Source: Geoglobus sp.
Lineage (GTDB): Archaea > Halobacteriota > Archaeoglobi > Archaeoglobales > Archaeoglobaceae
Length of the DNA stretch: 5,399 nt
Direction of reading: 5' to 3'
NCBI GenBank assembly: GCA_015523645.1
Contig: WAJY01000070.1
Location: forward strand, 1-5,399
Made by a program: the position numbers and the translations under genes. The notes beneath the pieces were generated by a model. It searched no databases, was not told the origin of the DNA, and worked only from the letters and a program-made list of their open reading frames with translations. Shown piece by piece: positions 1-4,737 of this stretch (positions are counted from its first letter, which is position 1; each line of letters begins with the position of its first letter).

Positions 1-2
1 GA

Positions 3-35
3 TTCGAGGTTATTGAAGCGTTCCAAAAAAATTAA
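3..35 (+). CDS. possible C-terminal tail of an upstream gene (partial)
   Basis: Reading from base 3 gives the residues FEVIEAFQKN and then a TAA stop at 33-35. The codon choice (GAG, GTT, ATT, GAA) resembles the genes downstream, and the stop is followed by a 44-nt gap before the AAA ATPase, a spacing typical of this window. This is only ten codons cut by the left edge, so no family can be named. The first frame is also open, down to a TAA at 88-90, but that would overlap the AAA start and is less likely. If the tail is real, the AAA gene is probably co-transcribed with it. Confidence 0.3.
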   Translation, partial: FEVIEAFQKN

Positions 36-66
36 AAACCCCTCCTTCGAAAGCTTAGGGATTAGG

Positions 67-73
67 GAGGTGC
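67..73 (+). promoter_or_regulatory. Shine-Dalgarno site of the AAA ATPase gene
   Basis: GGAGGTG matches the archaeal 16S 3' end. It lies 6 nt before the ATG at 80 and 9 nt before a second in-frame ATG at 83, so either can be the start. An A/T-rich run at 25-38 could be a weak TATA element, but it overlaps the possible end of an upstream gene and I do not call it as a promoter. Confidence 0.7.
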
Positions 74-79
74 TGTACA

Positions 80-1315
80 ATGATGGCTAAAGTAGTCGAG
101 TTACTTCTTACTGCTGAAATTTTCAACAGGAACCCCTCTCTCGTTGAGGATGATATTCCTAAAGAAATAAGAAAGGTTTTTTACTCAAATGGGAGTCTTA
201 CAAGACCTCTGGTTGTAAAAGAGAACATGGTAAAGTCTTACGTTTCCTATGATGAGAAGGAATTGAGAAAACTCCCCTTCATAGACATAAACAACTTCAA
301 CAGGCAGATCAAAATAACATCGTTTGAACTTGCTGTGAAATGGCTGGCAAAAAATGGTGTTGAGCTAATAAAGAAAAACCCTGTTTTGGCTTATTACTAT
401 GAAAGCTACGATTCTCTGGATGTTTCATACGTCGAGGCAAAGAGGTTCAGCAAACCAAAGCACAGTGATGCAGAGTGGCTCAGGAATGTTATTGATGAGC
501 TTAGCAAGAATGAAGAGACTGCCGAGATGCTCAGCCTTGTCAGAATAACGTCTCCTGAAGAGATCGAGGACTCTCTTTCAAGTGTTGTGCTTGAGGACAG
601 TCAGCTTATGGAGATAAGGAAGATCGAGGTTGCGATGGAGGAAAGGGAGTGGCTCAAGGAAATAGGATTGAAGGAGGTTGGAAAGCTCCTTTTTGTTGGT
701 CCTCCCGGAACAGGAAAAACAACAACGGCAAGGGCATTGAGTAAGGAATTATCCCTTCCACTGCTTGAGGTGAAGCTTTCGATGATAACAAGTCAGTTTC
801 TTGGTGAGACATCAAAAAACATCGAAAAGGTGTTTGAGATTGCAAAAAGGCTCAATCCATGCATACTTTTTATAGATGAGTTTGATTATGTGGCAAAAAC
901 AAGAACGAGCGATGAGCATGCTGCTGTAAAGAGAGCTGTAAACACGCTTCTCAAGTCAATTGATGAAATAAGCTTAGTTGAAGATGGCGTTTTGCTTATA
1001 GCTGCAACAAACCATCCTAGCTTGCTCGATTCTGCTGTCTGGAGGAGATTTGACAAGATAATAGAATTTCCTGAACCTTCTGAAAGTGTAAGGAGGAGAA
1101 TTTTCGAGATCTCGCTTGAAAAAATTCCAGGAAATTACAGCATTGACAGACTGGTTGAGATGACAGAGGGATTCACCGGAGCTGAGGTAAAGCTTGTTGT
1201 AAGGGAGGCTGTCCTGTCGGCACTTCTCAATGGAAAAAAGGAGCTTAGCATGGAGAATCTTGTTAGGGCTGTTGAAGAGGTCAGGGATAGGCTCAATCTT
1301 AAGAACTCCTACTGA
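80..1315 (+). CDS. AAA family ATPase, Cdc48/SpoVK type, single AAA domain with unrecognised N-terminal domain
   Basis: 411 residues. The C-terminal part is a complete AAA module: Walker A GPPGTGKTT at 207-215, a pore-loop-like SQFLGE at 238-243, Walker B ILFIDEFD at 262-269 with catalytic Glu267, sensor-1 Asn311 in AATNHP, the second region of homology with arginines 322-323 in WRRFD, and a sensor-2 region GFTGAE at 364-369. All key residues are present, so it should hydrolyse ATP, probably as a cytoplasmic hexamer that remodels or unfolds protein. Residues 1 to about 170 carry no motif I know; they are Lys/Glu-rich, with no signal peptide or membrane segment. An AAA group known as AMA has been described from Archaeoglobus and methanogens, and this could be a relative, but I cannot decide that by eye. 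The stop lies 2 nt before the next gene, which suggests co-translation. The start is ATG 80 or ATG 83 behind a strong ribosome binding site. Confidence 0.9.
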   Translation: MMAKVVELLLTAEIFNRNPSLVEDDIPKEIRKVFYSNGSLTRPLVVKENMVKSYVSYDEKELRKLPFIDINNFNRQIKITSFELAVKWLAKNGVELIKKNPVLAYYYESYDSLDVSYVEAKRFSKPKHSDAEWLRNVIDELSKNEETAEMLSLVRITSPEEIEDSLSSVVLEDSQLMEIRKIEVAMEEREWLKEIGLKEVGKLLFVGPPGTGKTTTARALSKELSLPLLEVKLSMITSQFLGETSKNIEKVFEIAKRLNPCILFIDEFDYVAKTRTSDEHAAVKRAVNTLLKSIDEISLVEDGVLLIAATNHPSLLDSAVWRRFDKIIEFPEPSESVRRRIFEISLEKIPGNYSIDRLVEMTEGFTGAEVKLVVREAVLSALLNGKKELSMENLVRAVEEVRDRLNLKNSY

Positions 1316-1317
1316 AG

Positions 1318-2073
1318 ATGAAGCTGACTATACTTGGCACAGGAGATTCGCCTGGAACACCGGTTATCGGCTGTCACTGCAGAACTTGTGAGCATGCAAG
1401 AAAAAATGGATGGGAGAGGCTCAGGTTCTCCATTCTCCTTCAAAACAATGGAAAAAGTGTTTTGATAGACACATCTCCTGATATGAGAAAACAGCTTTTG
1501 AATGTGGGAGTTGATAGGGTTGATGCTGTCATCTGGACTCACTCACATTACGATCATTTTGCAGGCTTTGGTGACTTCTATAGAGTTCAGAGCGGTGTGA
1601 ACGTTTTGAGCTCCGCCGAAGTCCTTGAGGATATCGGCAGGTTCATGTACTTTATGAAATACAGGGAAAGGCAGGTTGAGGTTTATGAGCCAATAAAAAT
1701 CTTTGGTATGGAACTCATTTTGATTGATGTGAATCATCCACCCATGAGAAGATCCCATGGCGTGGTTGTGAACTTCAGGGGAAAGAAGATTGTTATAACT
1801 GGTGACACGAATTCTGAAATTTCTCAGAGGAGCATCGATGAGATGATGAATCCGGATCTCCTTATCGTTGATGCCATAGCACCAGAAGGATACAGGCTCA
1901 GGAAACACATGAATGCTGGAGATGCCTTCAGCCTATCTAAAAAGCTAAATGCCAGGAAAACCCTTTTCATCCACGTTGGTCATTTCTACCAACCAAACTC
2001 CAAGTATCCAATTGCAAGGGACTTTCAGTCCTTCCATTTCCATGAAAATCTGGCTTTAGACTCATTTCTCTGA
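1318..2073 (+). CDS. MBL-fold metallo-hydrolase, PhnP-like
   Basis: 251 residues. The N-terminus ILGTGDSPGTPVIGCHCRTC, with Cys19, Cys21 and Cys24, is the PhnP-type opening. The metal site is complete: HSHYDH at 75-80, His140 in NHPP, Asp163 in GDT, and His219 in HVGH; His197 in HMNAG is a likely catalytic histidine. In E. coli PhnP a structural zinc is held by three N-terminal cysteines plus a histidine three residues after the last active-site histidine; here His222 fits that place. PhnP is a phosphodiesterase acting on cyclic phosphates in phosphonate breakdown. No phosphonate gene is visible here, so the expected chemistry is phosphodiester hydrolysis on an unknown substrate. The start is supported by the family N-terminus and by its place 2 nt after the AAA stop; the ribosome binding site is weak, consistent with translational coupling. 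Other annotations could call it a generic MBL hydrolase. Confidence 0.88.
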   Translation: MKLTILGTGDSPGTPVIGCHCRTCEHARKNGWERLRFSILLQNNGKSVLIDTSPDMRKQLLNVGVDRVDAVIWTHSHYDHFAGFGDFYRVQSGVNVLSSAEVLEDIGRFMYFMKYRERQVEVYEPIKIFGMELILIDVNHPPMRRSHGVVVNFRGKKIVITGDTNSEISQRSIDEMMNPDLLIVDAIAPEGYRLRKHMNAGDAFSLSKKLNARKTLFIHVGHFYQPNSKYPIARDFQSFHFHENLALDSFL

Positions 2074-2111
2074 GTATATGCCTTTGCAAGCTTCACTGAC
2101 TTATTAAGATT

Positions 2112-2119
2112 TTTATAAA
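2112..2119 (+). promoter_or_regulatory. TATA-box promoter, probably giving a leaderless mfnF mRNA
   Basis: TTTATAAA is centred about 24 nt before the mfnF ATG at 2139. Archaeal transcription usually starts some 22-27 nt downstream of the TATA centre, which puts the start at or next to the ATG. No purine-rich ribosome binding site precedes that ATG; the bases just before it are CTGTTTTT. A second AT-rich match, TTATTAAG at 2101-2108, would give a leader of only about 10 nt. The 65-nt gap (2074-2138) must also hold the 3' end of the preceding unit; its short T runs may serve for termination, but no hairpin is seen. Confidence 0.6.
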
Positions 2120-2138
2120 ATATAGTTCATCTGTTTTT

Positions 2139-3089
2139 ATGGTAAAGTGCATCGGACTTGATATTGGCGGGGCAAATCTAAAGTATGCGGACACTGAGGG
2201 AGACTTTGGAATAATTTATTCTCCGATATGGAAGAATCTGGACATGCTTGAAGAAAATCTCAAAGAGATTGAGAGAAAGACAAATCCTGATGTTGTTGGT
2301 GTGGTTTTGACGGCTGAGCTATCAGATGTTTTTCGAAGCAAGGCTGAAGGAGTGAGATTTGTTGAGAAGGTTGTAAAGAGGGTTTTCAAAAATGCTTATT
2401 TCATGAGTATAGATGGTGAGCTAAAAAAAGAAATAGACATTCCTGAAAAGTTTTTTGCAAACAACTGGATTGCAAGCGTGAGATTTCTTCTGACAGATTA
2501 TTCGGATTTCATATTTGTGGACATGGGATCAACAACAACCGATATAATTCCTGTGAAGGGTGGTGAGATTCTTGCAACCAAGACTGACTTTGAGAGGTTG
2601 AAAAGAAGAGAATTGCTTTATTTTGGACTATTGAGAACTCCCACCTTTTTCCTCCTGAAAGACAACTGCTCTTCAGAATTTTTCTCAATCACAGCAGATG
2701 CAATGCTGGTAGAGGGAGTTATAGGCGAGGAAGATTACAATTGCGAAACTCCAGATGGAAGGGGAAAGAGTTTGGAAGAATGCATGCAAAGACTTGCAAG
2801 GCAGTATTGTGCTGATCTCAATGAGGTTGGAATGAACTTCATAAAGGAAAAGGCTCATGAAATAAAGAGGGAGATGGTCAGGAGAATTTCAGAGGTTTTG
2901 AAGGAGAAGGGAAGAAGATATGGTTTGGAGAGTGTTATTGGTTGCGGTATTGGTGAAAAGATAGTTGAGGAGTCTGCAATACTTTCAGGCTTGAACTACA
3001 TCTCTTCTGAGAGAATTTATGGAGGAGTATCTTACACATTCCCTGCATATGCAATTTCAAGGCTGGTGGAGATGCATGATAGTTGTTAA
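2139..3089 (+). CDS. mfnF: MfnF-like protein: H4MPT-linked C1 transfer / methanofuran biosynthesis, ASKHA (hydantoinase-like) fold
   Basis: 316 residues. Actin-like/hydantoinase ATPase motifs are visible: GLDIGGANLK at 6-15 (phosphate 1), DMGSTTTDI at 128-136 (phosphate 2), and a glycine-rich GCGIG at 268-272 that suits adenosine contact. A family hallmark, TPDGRGKS at 204-211 followed by QRLARQYCAD, is typical of the 'H4MPT-linked C1 transfer pathway protein' family, found in methanogens, Archaeoglobales and H4MPT-using methylotrophs. In Methanocaldococcus, MfnF joins the furan diphosphate to gamma-glutamyltyramine during methanofuran synthesis. The partner kinase gene mfnE follows directly, overlapping by 14 nt, which strongly supports this role. 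The start ATG falls just before the conserved first strand, and the gene seems to be read from a leaderless transcript. The symbol rests on family and context, not on activity. Confidence 0.85.
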   Translation: MVKCIGLDIGGANLKYADTEGDFGIIYSPIWKNLDMLEENLKEIERKTNPDVVGVVLTAELSDVFRSKAEGVRFVEKVVKRVFKNAYFMSIDGELKKEIDIPEKFFANNWIASVRFLLTDYSDFIFVDMGSTTTDIIPVKGGEILATKTDFERLKRRELLYFGLLRTPTFFLLKDNCSSEFFSITADAMLVEGVIGEEDYNCETPDGRGKSLEECMQRLARQYCADLNEVGMNFIKEKAHEIKREMVRRISEVLKEKGRRYGLESVIGCGIGEKIVEESAILSGLNYISSERIYGGVSYTFPAYAISRLVEMHDSC

Positions 3090-3669
3090 GCTTGGAGGAA
3101 GTGTTGTGGAAAATGCTAAAAACATTATAGAGGAGCTGAAGAGATGCGAGAGAGACATTGTCATTGTTCCGGGGGGATGGATTTTTACAGAAGAGGTTAG
3201 GAGAATGAATTTGGATGACGATTCTGCACACTGGATGGCAATACTTGGGATGAACATGTATGGCTACTACCTCTCAAGGTATGCCGATCTCATCGAACCT
3301 GAGGAATTTGATTTTAATCCTGATGGTGTTAAAATTCTCCTTCCATATATTTTGCTCAAGAAAAACGATGAGCTTCCACACTCCTGGAGTGTAACGTCAG
3401 ACAGCATTGCAATATGGCTTGCAGAAAAAATAGATGCAGAAAGTGTGGTAAAGATTACAGATGTTGATGGAATCATTTTAAATGGTAGGCTTGTTGAGAA
3501 GATAAATGCTAGCGATCTGAAGGTAAAAACATGCCTAGATGACTTCGCTCCTAAGCTGCTGCTAGAGTATGGAAGGGAGTTGTTTGTATGCAACGGTTTC
3601 AGGGCTGGGAGGGTAAAAGATTATATAATGAAAGGGAGAGCTAAGGGCACCATCGTAATCGGGAGGTGA
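3076..3669 (+). CDS. mfnE: MfnE-like amino-acid-kinase-fold enzyme of methanofuran biosynthesis
   Basis: 197 residues from ATG 3076. The amino-acid kinase fold shows as KLGGSV at 5-10, VPGGW at 31-35, DDDSAHWMA from 47, SWSVTSDS at 103-110 and KITDVDGI at 126-133. The methanogen MfnE uses ATP to turn the phosphorylated aminomethyl-furan into its diphosphate, the substrate of MfnF. The frame is open back to ATG 3019, but the extra 19 residues lie inside mfnF, have no family character, and would precede the first beta strand MIVVKLGG, so the later ATG is chosen; GGTGGAG at 3065-3071 is a suitable ribosome binding site. The first codons overlap the end of mfnF, pointing to coupled and near-stoichiometric expression. 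The closest alternative is another small archaeal kinase of this fold, but the neighbour argues for MfnE. Confidence 0.83.
   Translation: MIVVKLGGSVVENAKNIIEELKRCERDIVIVPGGWIFTEEVRRMNLDDDSAHWMAILGMNMYGYYLSRYADLIEPEEFDFNPDGVKILLPYILLKKNDELPHSWSVTSDSIAIWLAEKIDAESVVKITDVDGIILNGRLVEKINASDLKVKTCLDDFAPKLLLEYGRELFVCNGFRAGRVKDYIMKGRAKGTIVIGR
3662..3669 (+). promoter_or_regulatory. full-length Shine-Dalgarno site overlapping the mfnE stop codon
   Basis: GGAGGTGA is an eight-base complement of the archaeal 16S 3' end, and its last three bases are the TGA stop of mfnE. It lies 4 nt before the GTG at 3674 but only 1 nt before the GTG at 3671, so it favours the second GTG as the start of the zinc-ribbon gene. 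Confidence 0.75.
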
Positions 3670-3673
3670 TGTG

Positions 3674-3835
3674 GTGGAGATATACAAGTGTATAACCTGC
3701 AATGCAAACCTTATCGGCACGAATTACGTTGCATATCCCTGTCCTTCATGCGGCGAAATGATATACAGATGTAAGAAGTGTAGAAAGCTGGGAAATCCAT
3801 ACATTTGCGAGAACTGTGGTTTTGAAGGACCGTGA
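3674..3835 (+). CDS. small zinc-ribbon protein (HVO_2753/COG2888-like), probable RNA-binding
   Basis: 53 residues from GTG 3674. Four CxxC pairs are seen at Cys6/9, 23/26, 33/36 and 45/48, enough for two zinc sites, and the protein ends in the family's typical CGFEGP. Further family marks are YPCPSCGE at 21-28, and RCKKC and RKLGNPY in the middle. This archaeal family is usually annotated as a Zn-ribbon RNA-binding protein; the Haloferax member HVO_2753 binds zinc and affects swarming and biofilm formation, but no molecular role is settled. The gene commonly lies just upstream of aEF-1beta, as it does here with a gap of 9 nt. The start is GTG: an in-frame GTG at 3671 would add one Val but sits too close to the ribosome binding site, and the ATG at 3669 is out of frame. 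The gene is short and easily missed by length-filtered gene calling. Confidence 0.92.
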   Translation: MEIYKCITCNANLIGTNYVAYPCPSCGEMIYRCKKCRKLGNPYICENCGFEGP

Positions 3836-3839
3836 GGTG
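3834..3839 (+). promoter_or_regulatory. Shine-Dalgarno site of aEF-1beta overlapping the zinc-ribbon stop
   Basis: GAGGTG, 5 nt before ATG 3845, shares its first two bases with the TGA stop at 3833-3835. Ribosomes ending the zinc-ribbon gene would stop on the binding site of the next gene, which favours reinitiation. Confidence 0.6.
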
Positions 3840-3844
3840 GTGAA

Positions 3845-4111
3845 ATGGGAAAGGTGTACATGAAACTTCGGATAATGCCGAAGGATGTTGATGTTGATCT
3901 GGAGAAGCTGAAGGAGAAGGTAAGAGAACATGCCCCAAAGAACGTGGAGATCGTTGACTTTGGAATTCAGCCAATTGCATTCGGACTAAAGGCTTTGCTG
4001 GTTGCAAGTGTGATGCCAGATGAAGAGGGCATCGGTGACAGGCTTATTGAAAGGATTAATGAGCTCGATGATGTTGAAAGTGTTGAGATAGAGGCTCAGG
4101 AGCTTGTATGA
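3845..4111 (+). CDS. ef1b: archaeal elongation factor 1-beta (guanine nucleotide exchange factor for aEF-1A)
   Basis: 88 residues, the usual full length for the archaeal protein, which corresponds to only the catalytic C-terminal domain of eukaryotic EF-1beta. Recognisable stretches are KLRIMPKDVDVDLEKL near the N-terminus, PIAFGLKAL in the middle and DVESVEI near the end. It promotes exchange of GDP for GTP on elongation factor 1-alpha in the cytoplasm, keeping aminoacyl-tRNA delivery going. It sits 9 nt after the zinc-ribbon gene and overlaps the next gene by ATGA at 4108-4111, so it is central to the operon. The start is the only sensible ATG and has a GAGGTG site 5 nt upstream. Nothing about it is odd. 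Confidence 0.95.
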   Translation: MGKVYMKLRIMPKDVDVDLEKLKEKVREHAPKNVEIVDFGIQPIAFGLKALLVASVMPDEEGIGDRLIERINELDDVESVEIEAQELV

Positions 4112-4737
4112 TAGAGAGAATAGTTGCTCCACCTCTTGGGGCAAATGTTTACCTCATTATGGATGAAAAAAAAGCTGTTGTTGATGTCGGTGGTGACTTC
4201 AGATTCATCTACAATGCTCTGTCAAAGCATGTTGATGTGAAAAAAATTGACTACATAATCCTAACCCACTCGCACTTTGATCATGCATCGGCAACTGCAG
4301 ATCTGAAAAAAGTGAGCGGTGCAAGGGTTGTTATGCATAAAGAGGAGTTTGAATTTGCAAAGCAGCAAAACTTCTCATCAAGCTTCTTCGGCATTCACTT
4401 TCCCCCTTTTGAGCCAGATCTGATTGTGGAGGAAGGAGACAGAATAGAGCTTGGAGAGATGGAGTTTAAAATTCTCCACACCCCGGGACACACTCCTGGA
4501 AGTATATGCCTTTACGATCGAGAGGGGAGGAGAGTGTTTACCGGAGATACCGTTTTCCCAAATGGGGGTTTTGGAAGGGTTGACTTTCCAGGAGGAAATC
4601 CCCATCAATTAATTCAATCCTTAAAAAGACTGACCGAAATTGATGCTGAATTCATGTATCCGGGTCATGATAACCCTGTAAATAATGCAATGGAGCACAT
4701 AAATCTTTCCTTCAAGTTTGCCAAGATGTTTCTATGA
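4108..4737 (+). CDS. MBL-fold hydrolase, glyoxalase II-like (COG0491 type)
   Basis: 209 residues. A complete two-metal site is visible: THSHFDH at 53-59 (His54, His56, Asp58, His59), HTPGHTPGS at 124-132 (His128), GDT at 146-148 (bridging Asp147) and YPGHD at 184-188 (His187). The GGFGRVDFPGG stretch after GDT is common in this subfamily. It lacks the C-terminal helical domain that binds glutathione in true glyoxalase II (about 250 residues), so a thioester or other ester hydrolase of unknown substrate is the careful call. It overlaps aEF-1beta by ATGA and the trmJ start by another ATGA, so all three are likely translated in a coupled way; GGAG at 4099-4102 is its ribosome binding site. The link with translation genes may be chance or may point to a role in RNA or aminoacyl-ester metabolism; nothing in the sequence decides this. 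Confidence 0.88.
   Translation: MIERIVAPPLGANVYLIMDEKKAVVDVGGDFRFIYNALSKHVDVKKIDYIILTHSHFDHASATADLKKVSGARVVMHKEEFEFAKQQNFSSSFFGIHFPPFEPDLIVEEGDRIELGEMEFKILHTPGHTPGSICLYDREGRRVFTGDTVFPNGGFGRVDFPGGNPHQLIQSLKRLTEIDAEFMYPGHDNPVNNAMEHINLSFKFAKMFL

Noticed and set aside
25..38. A/T-rich run as TATA box for the AAA gene
   Set aside because: It overlaps a possible upstream gene end, is mostly a plain A run, and does not resemble the TTTATAAA seen before mfnF.
1..90. Open frame from base 1 to a TAA at 88-90
   Set aside because: It would run over the ribosome binding site and first codons of the AAA gene and its residues show no pattern; the frame ending at 35 is the likelier gene tail.
654..845. Reverse-strand open frame inside the AAA gene, and similar ones at 1309-1542, 1543-1908, 2935-3257, 3267-3593, 3711-4007, 4378-4608 and 4821-5156
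   Set aside because: All lie opposite genes with strong family motifs, have no recognisable domains, and have odd composition (rich in Ser, Pro, Cys) unlike the real proteins here.
2074..2138. Intrinsic terminator after the PhnP-like gene
   Set aside because: Only short T runs (2110-2114 and 2134-2138) and no stem are seen; the T-rich bases overlap the promoter. Archaeal T-tract termination is possible but not supportable.
3019..3075. Upstream ATG extending MfnE by 19 residues
   Set aside because: The extension lies fully in mfnF in another frame, has no family similarity, and would precede the first core strand; ATG 3076 has a ribosome binding site and the expected N-terminus.
3882..3898. 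Short tandem repeat GATGTTGATGTTGAT
   Set aside because: It encodes the Asp-Val repeat DVDVD within a conserved region of aEF-1beta and is explained by the protein.
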